From Haliangium sp050303215 (lineage in GTDB: Bacteria > Myxococcota_A > Polyangia > Haliangiales > Haliangiaceae), in NCBI RefSeq assembly GCF_050303215.1, contig NZ_JBNLBH010000019.1, forward strand, positions 1 to 64,000: 64,000 nucleotides of DNA, read 5' to 3'. The number at the start of each line of letters is the position of its first letter. Positions within the stretch are counted from its first letter, which is position 1. Of this stretch, positions 1 to 9,000 are shown piece after piece. The notes under the pieces are model-generated. The model was not told the origin of the DNA, did not search any database, and saw only the letters and a list, made by a program, of their open reading frames with translations. Both the position numbers and the translations under genes were made by a program.

Positions 1-45
1 TGCACCGTTGCGATGTCATCACGTCCTGAAGGCGATCACCCTCGT

Positions 46-98
46 TGATGGACATCGCTGAGCTGCTCGCCCGCGTGCAATCGTCGCGATGTCCATCA
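46..98. repeat. 13-bp perfect inverted repeat over the end of the HD gene
   Basis: The 13 bases at 46-58 are the exact reverse complement of those at 86-98, with a 27-base spacer. The right arm contains the stop codon (96-98) of the minus-strand HD phosphohydrolase gene. No T-run follows the stem on the minus strand, so it is not a textbook intrinsic terminator. It may still end transcription, or it may mark the edge of an inserted segment. A partly matching copy of one arm occurs near 9-20. Confidence 0.5.
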
Positions 99-1502
99 GC
101 TACCCTGCTCGCCCTCGCATCGAATAGCCTGCTTCGTAACAATCTCATACGGGAACATCAGCCGTGAGACGTAGCGGGTATCCTTCAGCGCATTAATAAT
201 CTTGCTCTCACCATAAGCGTGAATAGGCCAGCTCTTGCCGTTACGTTCACAGATGTAGATAGACTCGTCCGGCTTTTCCTCCTCTCGCCAGTCATACAGC
301 TTGTAGCTGGTTCGCTCGGCCTCATCTACGGCGACGTAGAAGTCAACCAATGTGGCATCAACATGGGCGATGCGCTTACAGGTGAGATCACGAGCTTTGG
401 CTATCAGCTCTAATGACTGCTTGGGCTTAGCCGGTAACTGTATTGTCTTTGGTAGACGGCGCTCGTAGAGTCGCCGAGAAAGATCTGAAAGGATCGGGTC
501 CGGGTGCCCTCTCCATTCGTCAACGAGGACCCAGACGTGGAATTCGCCCAAGTGGGAATATGTCTCAAGGTCGCACTGTCCACCTGTGTCGAAAAATCGC
601 TTCAATGGATGACGTCGGTCTCGCGTTGAGAATACATCTTTGTCTCCATTGCTTGCCAGCATGACGGCACGACGAAGGACGGAGGTCAGAAGCACGCTCG
701 CAGCCCGCACGGTGTGATGGAAGTAGATGGCTCGATACATTTGATCCAAAGCGACCAAATATCCCTCGACGGTTTCCAACCCCTTGCGATCCACACCGAC
801 CAATTGTCCATCCACATGCCGCAGCATATCCAAAAGACGAGCTAAATCGTAAGTATGGCCGCGAAGTCCGCATGCCGCTGCATCGCGCAGCAGATAATCG
901 AGCCGATCTGCATCGAGCTGACTCGACACTAATTTGTGACTCCAATGTGGTTTCTTTACCTTCTTACTAATATACTCGGCGACGCGTTCGGGAAAGGTCT
1001 GATCGACATGGCCCAGAGTCTCGGCGACAACCGACTCTCTGATGATACGCAAGGTCATCGCTTCGTGAGCGAACTCGATCCCTAGAACATCGAGAGCCTC
1101 CTCGAGAGTATGCGAGAAGGGACCGTGTCCGATGTCGTGCAGCAGTCCTGCCGCACATGTCGCCAGCCGGGTCTCGTCATCGGGCTCTTCACCCATGTTG
1201 CGGCAGATGCGATCGTACATCTCGCCGGCCAGATAGGCCACACCCATCGAGTGACTGAAACGTGAGTGCTCGGCGCCATGGAACACTAAATTGGTCAACC
1301 CGTTCTGACGGATGTGCCGTAGCCTCTGGAAGACTGGGGTGTCGATAAGCCGCTGCATCACCCAGCCGAAGCGCTTGTCACCGAATGCTGGTGAAGGGAT
1401 GTGCCGTTCGTCTTCGACCCGCTCGTAGCGAAGCTGCAAGTGTACTGGGTCGCGGAATAGACGAGGTGCTTTCTCGAATGCCATCCCGGTTGCATCATAC
1501 AC
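96..1502 (-). CDS. HD-domain phosphohydrolase (SAMHD1/dGTPase-like)
   Basis: This is a 468-residue metal-dependent phosphohydrolase of the HD superfamily. The metal-binding pattern is visible: the His of RFSHS (about residue 84), the HD pair in LLHDIGHGPFSH (122-123) and the Asp of QLDADRLDYLLRD (about 197-202). The HDIGHGPFSH and LDYLLRD signatures are those of the SAMHD1/YdhJ-type branch, whose known members hydrolyse dNTPs or related nucleotides; the substrate here is not known. The chosen GTG start has a GGAGG site 4 nt upstream; an in-frame ATG at 1484 has none. Sampled lines of the gene are only about 45-50% GC against about 70% around it, and codon use differs accordingly. That suggests recent acquisition. 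A defence role (nucleotide depletion) is possible but nothing adjacent proves it. Confidence 0.85.
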   Translation of the reverse strand: MYDATGMAFEKAPRLFRDPVHLQLRYERVEDERHIPSPAFGDKRFGWVMQRLIDTPVFQRLRHIRQNGLTNLVFHGAEHSRFSHSMGVAYLAGEMYDRICRNMGEEPDDETRLATCAAGLLHDIGHGPFSHTLEEALDVLGIEFAHEAMTLRIIRESVVAETLGHVDQTFPERVAEYISKKVKKPHWSHKLVSSQLDADRLDYLLRDAAACGLRGHTYDLARLLDMLRHVDGQLVGVDRKGLETVEGYLVALDQMYRAIYFHHTVRAASVLLTSVLRRAVMLASNGDKDVFSTRDRRHPLKRFFDTGGQCDLETYSHLGEFHVWVLVDEWRGHPDPILSDLSRRLYERRLPKTIQLPAKPKQSLELIAKARDLTCKRIAHVDATLVDFYVAVDEAERTSYKLYDWREEEKPDESIYICERNGKSWPIHAYGESKIINALKDTRYVSRLMFPYEIVTKQAIRCEGEQGS

Positions 1503-1788
1503 ACCGCCTCCGACAATCTCGCTAGCGGAACTACCTGCGGCGGTCGTTCCACTGCTGACTGAATCGCTCTCACCCCCGTCAGATAGGCACCTGAGATACT
1601 CTGGAAGAGCGGCCGCTCCTTTTGTTGCAGTTGGGGGTTACATCGCTCAAGCGCCTGTGTCCAAGCTGACACACGTGTCGAAACCTTCGTGACGCAGCGC
1701 GGCATCCAGCCACAACTCAACGCGAGCTCCGAGGGTGTGAGTGCTTTCACTGGCCCGAAGTTGCCGCACGCCGTCGCCGCGTCGGCCG

Positions 1789-2045
1789 CGCGCTCCAGCC
1801 CCGGGACGACCAGGCGGCTGCGCCGACTCACCCTGGTCCGACGACGGCACCAGGCCAAGGATGCCTTGGATGTCGGCCGCCGGGCCGGACTTGGGTCCAA
1901 GGGGGAGGCGTTCCAGCAAGCGTGCGGCCACCTCGGCCACGCTCTCGCCGCCGAGGATGGCCAGTGGCGACAGATCCTTGGACAAGGCGCCGGCACGCTG
2001 CTGCCCGGCCAAGCCCTTGCGGGGCGCGATGAGCTCGTGCTGCAG
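1789..2045 (-). pseudogene. Decayed duplicate of the 3' end of the vault-protein gene
   Basis: These 257 bases align without gaps, at an offset of exactly 726 bp, to 2515-2771, the 3' end of the neighbouring MVP-like gene plus about 30 bp beyond its stop. I counted 22 mismatches in 225 aligned bases of 1821-2045, about 90% identity. The reading frame is still open and encodes the same C-terminal tail, including LAILGGESVAEVAARLL and DIQGILGLVPS. The stop codon has changed (cta to ctg on the + strand), so the frame runs on into unrelated sequence. Homology stops abruptly at 2045, so no start or upstream domains are present. It is most likely a remnant of a tandem duplication or recombination event and not a functional gene. 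Confidence 0.85.
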
Positions 2046-2543
2046 AGCCCACCGAGCGAAGAGCCTATCTGGGCAGAGGCGAGGACGGCACAGGCCCGGG
2101 CGAGCCCACGGCCCGAAGGCGGCGTCGTTGTCTGCTCCGACCAACCCAGATCGGACGGAGGGCCGAGACGATGCCGCGATGGGCAGGAGTACAGAGACGA
2201 GTCGGATGCCAGGACAAGGTCGAGACGAGGTGAACGCCGGCAGCCATGGGGGAGAGAGCCGTTGACCGGAGGGAGAGATAGGCGTTCGTGCGAGTCGTCC
2301 GCCGGTAGGGCCGTGGGCTCGTCTGGGCCGGTCCAGCCCAGCAAGCATCGAACCGGCGACGATCGAATCCCGTACACGCGTGTGCCAGCCCGAATTTGCC
2401 CCCGCTGCCATGCCGACTCGTGCGCACAGCAACCGGAACTCGGGCGTCGCACGGTCCATGGTCGACCACGAATAGACGAGAGCCCACCCTGGACCAGAGG
2501 GCTACCCGCCCACGCGCGCGCCAGCCCCGGGCCGAGCAGGCGT
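2046..2543. other. Non-coding stretch between the duplicate fragment and the vault gene
   Basis: I see no convincing gene here. Open frames cross it on both strands but their products are Arg/Pro/Ser-rich and lack recognisable motifs. The last about 29 bases (2515-2543) belong to the copy shared with 1789-1817. The stretch on the other side of the fragment (1503-1788) is likewise without a gene; its part next to the HD gene has the lower GC content of that gene. Confidence 0.5.
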
Positions 2544-4577
2544 CTACGCCGACTCGCCCTGGTCCGGCGACGGCACCAGGCCAAGGATGCCTTGGATGTC
2601 GGCCGCCGGGCCCGACTTGGAGCCCAGGGGCAGACGGTCGAGCAAGCGCGCGGCCACCTCGGCCACGCTCTCGCCGCCGAGGATGGCCAGCGGCGACAGG
2701 TTCTTGGACAAAGCGCCGGCGAGCTGCTGCCCAGCCAGGCCCTTGAGGGTCGCGATGAGCTCGGGCTGCAGCGCCTCCATCTGCTCGCGAAAGGCCGCCG
2801 AGCGCGCGGCCAGGGCCTCCCGCGCCAACCCGGCCTCGCGGTCGGCGATCTCGAGCCGAGCCCGGCTGCGGATCGCGTCGGCCTCAGCCTCGTGCTCGGC
2901 CCGGCCGATCTTGTCCAGGCGGTCGCGCTCGATGATGGTCCCGATCCGCGCCAGCTCCACGGTGCGGCTCACGGCCTCGTGCTCGGCCGCCTTGGCCAGG
3001 GTCTCCATCTGGGCGCCGTAGATCTCTCGGTTGACCGACTCCTTGAGGTTCTCGTCGCCCAGTCGCAGCTCCTCCTGCCTGCGCGTGATCGCCGAGACGA
3101 TCGCCATGCGCTGGGCCTCCTGCAGCATGCGCTCGACGTCCTGGTCCAGGATGCGCACGTCGAGCACCTCGACGTCGTAGACCCACATCCCGTTCTCCTT
3201 GAAGTGCCGCCCCTCGCGCTCGCCGTCGTCGCCGCGCGCGCCCAGGATGGCGGTGCGCAAGATGTCAGTGCTGGTGCCGTGGAAGGTCTCGATCGAACTC
3301 GTCCGCGCGGCCGCGCGGATGATCGAACCGAGGTGGTCGCATAGCAGGCCGACATAGTCCTTGACGTTGAACCAGCGCTCGGAGTCGCCCACGAACGACA
3401 CTCGATACGACAGCAGGATCTCGAGCCCGACGTGGTCGGAGGTCTTGACCCGGACCAGGTCCGACACCTTGTTGCCCTGTACCTGCAAGAAGCAGGTGGG
3501 CAAGAGCTCCTCGTCGCTCTTCGGTCGCCCGGTCGATAAGGTCAGAACCTCGAGCTCCTCGTCGTAGTGCAGGATGCGGGTCTGGGGCCCGCTCACCACC
3601 TCGCGCTTGTTCTTGGCCGTGATCATCACCGCTGTGCTCGGGGGCACGTAGATCGACCACGCCCGGTTGGGGTCGCGGCTGTCGGTGTCGAGCCGGAACA
3701 GCACCGCCCGGCGCTCGTCGAGCCGACGCGTGACCAGTTCCTCGCGGGTGGGATCGACCAGGTAGTTCACCGGACCCTCGACGGTGGTGAGCTTGCCCGT
3801 GCCCAACTCGCGCGCGTAGATGGCCTCGTTTTCGGCCAGCGGGATCGGAGCCACCTCGCCCACGACGTCCAGGTTGTCGGAGGGGAAAAACATGCCCTCG
3901 CGGTCGCGCAGGAAGATGTCCTGCCCGGCCAGGTATCGGCCCTCGGGCACCTGCGCGGCGGGGCCGACCTCGAAGGGCGCGCGCACGCGCAGGTGCAGGC
4001 CCTTGTTGCGCTCCATACGCCAGGCCCGGCGCACGTAGCTGCCGTTGCGGTTGGGCACCACCTCCAGGCCGCTGGGCGGGATGTAGAAGCTCACGTCAGT
4101 GCCGCAGATGATGTGCTCGGTGCCGATCGGCTCGCCGTCGCCCATATCGTCGTACACACGGACGACGAGGTACTGGTCCAGGCGCAGCTCGTGGCCGTCG
4201 ATGACCTGGGCCCGCTGCCCGGGCCAGAGCGGGAACTCGGCCGGGCCGGGCACGACGACCTTGCGCCCGAAGCGGAGCGGGATGGCCGAGTTTGCGCCCT
4301 TGACCGGCTTGTCGTCGGGGTCCTGGGGCGGGTTCTCGAGGATGATGTACTGCGATGATGAGGCCGCGACGAACTTGTGTACCCCCAGCCCGGCCTCGTC
4401 GCCGCGCACGGGCACGAAGCGGCCGTCGCGCAGGATGATCATGCGCTCGGTGTTGGACAGGCTGATCTTGGTGGGGCCGACGTAGAGGACGATGTCTCCC
4501 TTGGTGAGGTCCTGCACGTAGGCGTACTCGTTGGGGGCAACCAGGATGTCGCGTTCGCGAATGTCTCGTTCTGCCAT
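2544..4577 (-). CDS. Bacterial major vault protein (MVP) homologue
   Basis: This 677-residue protein has the layout of the eukaryotic major vault protein, which builds the shell of the vault particle. Residues about 10-350 are beta-rich MVP-type repeats (for example APNEYAYVQDLTKGDIVLYV at 14-33 and IPLAENEAIYARELGTGKL at 245-263). Then come LTLSTGRPK (345-353) and a shoulder-like, SPFH-related domain (about 360-490, with TSDHVGLEILLSYR and the FKENGMWVYDVEVLDV strand). A long charged cap-helix region (about 490-605) and a cap-ring-like tail (LAILGGESVAEVAARLLDR, 630-648) follow. Animal MVP is about 860 residues, so there are fewer repeats and a shorter helix here. The start is the ATG preceded by AAGGAG 10 nt upstream. 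A flotillin is the main alternative, but flotillins lack the N-terminal repeat array and have an N-terminal membrane anchor. No cargo gene is evident; it is divergent from tryptophan dioxygenase. Confidence 0.85.
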   Translation of the reverse strand: MAERDIRERDILVAPNEYAYVQDLTKGDIVLYVGPTKISLSNTERMIILRDGRFVPVRGDEAGLGVHKFVAASSSQYIILENPPQDPDDKPVKGANSAIPLRFGRKVVVPGPAEFPLWPGQRAQVIDGHELRLDQYLVVRVYDDMGDGEPIGTEHIICGTDVSFYIPPSGLEVVPNRNGSYVRRAWRMERNKGLHLRVRAPFEVGPAAQVPEGRYLAGQDIFLRDREGMFFPSDNLDVVGEVAPIPLAENEAIYARELGTGKLTTVEGPVNYLVDPTREELVTRRLDERRAVLFRLDTDSRDPNRAWSIYVPPSTAVMITAKNKREVVSGPQTRILHYDEELEVLTLSTGRPKSDEELLPTCFLQVQGNKVSDLVRVKTSDHVGLEILLSYRVSFVGDSERWFNVKDYVGLLCDHLGSIIRAAARTSSIETFHGTSTDILRTAILGARGDDGEREGRHFKENGMWVYDVEVLDVRILDQDVERMLQEAQRMAIVSAITRRQEELRLGDENLKESVNREIYGAQMETLAKAAEHEAVSRTVELARIGTIIERDRLDKIGRAEHEAEADAIRSRARLEIADREAGLAREALAARSAAFREQMEALQPELIATLKGLAGQQLAGALSKNLSPLAILGGESVAEVAARLLDRLPLGSKSGPAADIQGILGLVPSPDQGESA

Positions 4578-4722
4578 GGGCCTTGCTCTCCTTGTGGACT
4601 TGCTGCTCACCGGTCTCCAGGCCAAGAGCAAGCACCGTGCCGGCGGCAAGTGCCGGATTTGCCACGGCTACCAGCCCATGCGCGGCGCCGGACGTGTGTC
4701 TTGTTGGTGCACTTGCTCCGAA

Positions 4723-5922
4723 ATGAACCAGCCCCTGCCCAGCGATCCCTCGATCCCCTTGCCGGCCGTCAGCGCCAATGGCATCGTGCGGACGATGGCA
4801 AGCGGACCCACGACCTATTGGGACTACATCAAGGTGGAAGAGCTCCTGGCTCTGCAGACTGGGCTGGAGGACGACGAGGCGGCGCTGTCGAACGATGAGA
4901 TCATGTTCATCGTCGTGCACCAGATCGACGAGCTTTGGTTCAAGCTGGCCATTCGCGAGCTGGTGTCGGTGCGCGATCTGTTCGCCCAGGAGCACGTCCG
5001 CGAGCAGTCACTGGCCACGGCCGTGCGCGGCATCCGACGGGCCGCGCTGCTGTTCCAGCAGGCCGCCGGGCACTTCGCGCTGATGGAGACCTTGACCACC
5101 CGTGACTACCTGGCGTTCCGCGACAAGCTCAGCCCGGCCAGTGGGTTCCAGTCGGCCCAGATGCGCGAGATCGAGATCATCATGGGCCTGGGCGAGGCCG
5201 AGCGCCTGCCCTTGGGGCACGAGACCTATCAGCAGGCGCTGCGCTACCCGGATGGCTCCGGCTCGCCGGCGTCGCGCCGGGTCGAGCGCCGACTCCACGA
5301 TCGCCCGAGCCTGCGCGAGGCCATCGAGGCCTGGCTGCATCGAACCCCCATCGACGGCTCGGTGCCGGACGGCCCAGATGACGCCGCGCGCGTCACCGCC
5401 TTCATCGACGCGTTCTTGGCCGCCCAGCGGGACGAGATCAACGAGATCAAGACCCGCGCCATGGACAACGCGCTCACTGAGCAAGACCGGGAGCGGCTCG
5501 ACAAGCGCTATCAGGGCGAGCTCGCGGCGGCGCGGTCGTGGCTCGAAGCCCGCGATGTGGAGGTCGGCGACGATGAGTCCCGGCGTGCCTATCGCTCGCG
5601 CGTGCGCGCGGCCTTGGTCTTCATCGAGAGTTACCGCGAGCTGCCGCTGCTGGCCTGGCCGCGCGAGGTCATCGACGCCATCGTGGCCCTGGAGCAGGCG
5701 TTTACGATCTTCCGCCAGCGTCACGCTCGTATGGTCGAGCGCGTCATCGGCCGCCGCACCGGCACCGGAGGCTCGGCCGGGGTCGCCTACCTGGATCAGA
5801 CCGCGCTCGCCTACCGGGTGTTCAGCGACGTCTGGGCCACTCGCACCGTGCTGCTCCGCCGCGCAGTGCTGCCCCCGCTGCGACACCCGGAGCGCTACGG
5901 CTTCGCCGACGCGGACGAGTGA
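4723..5922 (+). CDS. kynA: Tryptophan 2,3-dioxygenase
   Basis: This 399-residue heme enzyme opens the indole ring of L-tryptophan to N-formylkynurenine, the first step of the kynurenine pathway. Family signatures are clear: VVHQIDELWFK, LSPASGFQS and RHARMVERVIGRRTGTGGS, the last carrying the heme-ligating His and the substrate-contacting GTGGS loop. The start is uncertain. ATG 4723 gives a 24-residue leader before the conserved part, and ATG 4795 is closer to the usual family start; neither has a strong ribosome-binding site. The open frame continues upstream to 4531 through a Cys-rich segment (CRIC, CWCTC), which overlaps the divergent vault gene and is probably not translated. No kynureninase, formamidase or kynurenine monooxygenase lies in the window. 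Confidence 0.93.
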   Translation: MNQPLPSDPSIPLPAVSANGIVRTMASGPTTYWDYIKVEELLALQTGLEDDEAALSNDEIMFIVVHQIDELWFKLAIRELVSVRDLFAQEHVREQSLATAVRGIRRAALLFQQAAGHFALMETLTTRDYLAFRDKLSPASGFQSAQMREIEIIMGLGEAERLPLGHETYQQALRYPDGSGSPASRRVERRLHDRPSLREAIEAWLHRTPIDGSVPDGPDDAARVTAFIDAFLAAQRDEINEIKTRAMDNALTEQDRERLDKRYQGELAAARSWLEARDVEVGDDESRRAYRSRVRAALVFIESYRELPLLAWPREVIDAIVALEQAFTIFRQRHARMVERVIGRRTGTGGSAGVAYLDQTALAYRVFSDVWATRTVLLRRAVLPPLRHPERYGFADADE

Positions 5923-6014
5923 TCACCGCGGGTCATCGCGACCCGGCGTCGCCGCGGCAGCCGATCATGGCCGGGTCCGGCCGGGCGACCGAGGTCTGGG
6001 CGCCGGCGGTGGGC

Positions 6015-9000
6015 TCAGCGGCACTGTGTCAGCACGGCGTCGAGTTGGGCGGCGAGACGACTCTGGGGCCGACTCTCGATGTCGGCCTCGAGTAGCTCAG
6101 CGCGCGCGCGCGTCGCCAGCTTGCGGGCCTCGCTCAGGTCTGACTCGGACAGCCGGGCCGCACACAGCGCGCGGGCCAGGGCGAGGCGGGTGCGGGCCAG
6201 CGCCAGGGCCGGACCGGGCCGGGCCTCGCGGATCGTCATCGCCCGTCGCAGCGACACAGCGGCGACCTCGGGGTCGCCGAGCGCAAGGTGGACCCGCCCC
6301 AATGCGGTGAGGGTCGCCGCCAGGTCGGGGTGGTCCGCGCCGAGCACGCGCTCCTTCAGCGCAAGCGCGCGCGAGAGTTGGTCGAGCGCCGACGCGTGCT
6401 CGCCCTGGGCGGCCCACATCGCGCCTAGATCGGCGAGCACAGCCGCCGCACGCGCGCCTTCGCCTTCCTCGCGGCGCTCGTAGATCGACAACGCCCGCTG
6501 CAGCGCGGCCTCGGCCTGATCATAAGCGCCAGTGGCCACGAGCGTGCGACCCAGCCCGTGCAGGGCCTCGGCCACCGCGGGGTGATCGGGCGCGAGCAAC
6601 GCCTCGCGGACGGCGAGCGCCTCGCGGAACCGCTCCTCGGCGAGGTCGAGAGCGCCCCGGGCCAGGGCCACGGCCCCAAGGTGCCACACGGCCTCGGCGT
6701 GGCGCTCGTGGCGGCGCCCGAAGGTGGCCTCGCAGATCACCCGGGCGCGCTCCAACTCGTTCTCGGCGACGCCGAGCTGACCACGGGCCATGTGCAGCCG
6801 CCCCCGGCCCAATAGCACCTCGGCCAGGCGGGGATGATCCGCCGGGTAGGCGCGATCGGCGATCTGCCAGGCTTGGTCCAGGGCCTTCTCGGCGGCGTCG
6901 TGATCGCCAAGCATGAGCTGGGCCAGGCCGATGTCCAGCAGGTGCCGAGCCATGCCGGGGGCGTCGTCGCCGAGGTTGGCGCGCTCGATGGCGGCGGCCT
7001 GCTGGAAGCGGCCCAGGGCCTCCTGGAAGCGACTCTGCTCGGTGTGGATGCGGCCGATGCTGATCAGGGGCTCGACCAAGAACAGGTGCTCGGCGCCGCA
7101 CACGTCTTGGGTGGTCTCGATCAAGCGCTCTTGGGACTCCAAGGCCATGTCGTAGTCCGCCTGGGCGAAGTACAGCTCGCCCAGAAAGCTCATGTACTTG
7201 GACACCTGGGGGTGGTCGGCGCCGAGGGTCGCCGTGCCCAGGTCGACCGCCCGGCGCAGCATCGACTCGGCCTCGGCGTTCTCGCCCAGCCGCGCCAAGA
7301 GCATGCCGGCGTGGGCGAGCAAGTCGGCCTCCAAGGCGCCGTCGCCCCCCGCCCGCGAGATCGACGCCGCCGCCATGGGACGCATGCGCAGCGCCTCTTG
7401 ATAACGTCCCTGACCCGCGCCCACCAGCCACATGAGCTTGGTCCACAGCGCCGCCAGCAGGCGATCGTCACGGGCCTCGGCCGCCATGCCGACCGCCTCG
7501 TGGAACCTGATCTCGGCGCTGCTCAGGTTGCCCAGGGCGTGCTGTGTCTGGCCCGACAGATAGCGTGTGCGCGCCTGCAAAGGCGGGAAGTCGAGCTCAT
7601 CGGCGCGCTGTACCAGCCTCGCCAGCGACTCCGACACCGCCCGATACTGACCGATCTGGATCCGGGCCTCGACGTCGTCGACGTCCTCAGTGAGGGTCGC
7701 GATGGCCTGGCGCAGCTCGGGATCGCCCGGCATCGGGTAGGTGTCGCGCAGCGCCAGCTCATCGGTGCAGCCGCGCAGCCCCGGCAACTGTCGGACCGCG
7801 CCCAGGGCACGATCGACCACGGCGCCGTCGAGGCCGCCGTCGTCGCCGATCTCGCGCACGAACACGCCGGTGAGGGCGCGCAGGGTGCCCAAGCGGCGAT
7901 CGAGGCAGCTCATGCTCAGGTCGAGCATGGCCTCCGAGCGCTCGCCGCGGATGTGAGTGGCTTCGCAGGTGTCGACGCGGATGGCGACCCAATCGCGGCC
8001 GTAGGTCTCGATCTCACGCGCCACCTGCTCGAAGGCCTCGCTGGCGTGTGGGCGCCCGCTGGCCGCGAAGCCCGCAGCCACGGTGGCGGCCAGGTCGTCG
8101 TTCCAGACCGTGGCCAGGCGCTCCTCGCTGCCTTGGCACAAGGCCGCGCTGCGGGCACGCTCACCCGTAACCAGAAAGGCCGCGCCCACGACCACCATCA
8201 TCACGAGGGCGGCGATGCCGATGGCCGTGCCCATGCGCACCAGCCGCGCGCCCCGCTGCATGCCGTGCTCGAGGTCGGCCAGGAGGTGATTCATCGAGGG
8301 GTAGCGCTGCTCGGGTTCAGCCGACAGGCCACGGATCATCATGGTCACCAGCCAGGCCGGGGTCCGCGCCTGCGGCGGTGGTGGCTCGATCTGGCCCGAC
8401 GCCATCTGATAAGCAACCTCTTCGGGACGGGTGCCCGAAAATGGCCTATGCCCACACACGGCCTCGTACAAGGCCACGCAGAACGAGAACTGATCGGTGC
8501 GTGCGTCCGTGCTCCCGCCGCCGTACTGCTCCGGAGCCATGTACCCGGGGGTCCCCACCAGCGCGCCGTGAGCGGTCAAGGGGTTGTGGAGGACGCGCCG
8601 AGACGCGAGGTTCGACACCCCGGCTCGGGTGAGGGTGCCGGGCCTCTCCACGGCCGCCGGGTTGAACTGCGCCAACGGCGCGTGCGGATCCTCTCCGTGC
8701 GCGTCGTCGTCGACGGTGGTGTCGACACCGACCTCGGCGGCCGGCTCGGGCGCGGTCTCTACGCCGGCGCCCGCGACCTCCGCGTCCGGTGGCGAGTCCG
8801 AGCCGGGCAGCGACGAGTCGGCGGCTTGCTGCGCCGCTCGGGCCAGACCGAAATCGAGCACGCGCACACGCCCGTCAGCGCCCATCATGACGTTCTCGGG
8901 CTTGAAGTCGCGGTGGACCAGGCCGGCCGCGTGAGCAGCCGCCAGGCCCTGCCCCGCGGCCCAGAACGCGGCCAGGATGTCGCTCAGCGCCGGGGTCTCC

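Noticed and set aside
2330..2400. tRNA-like T-arm around a CGAATCCC motif
   Set aside because: Stem pairing and the rest of a cloverleaf are not present.
1689..3344. 551-codon plus-strand frame over the duplicate fragment and the vault gene
   Set aside because: Opposite strand of MVP coding sequence; Arg/Gly-rich product without homology signals.
2544..4577. Calling the vault protein a flotillin/SPFH protein
   Set aside because: The shoulder domain is SPFH-like, but the N-terminal MVP repeats and cap-ring tail are not found in flotillins, and no membrane anchor is present.
4531..4722. Cys-rich N-terminal extension of tryptophan dioxygenase
   Set aside because: It would overlap the divergent vault gene, and the family starts near 4795; kept only as a remark.
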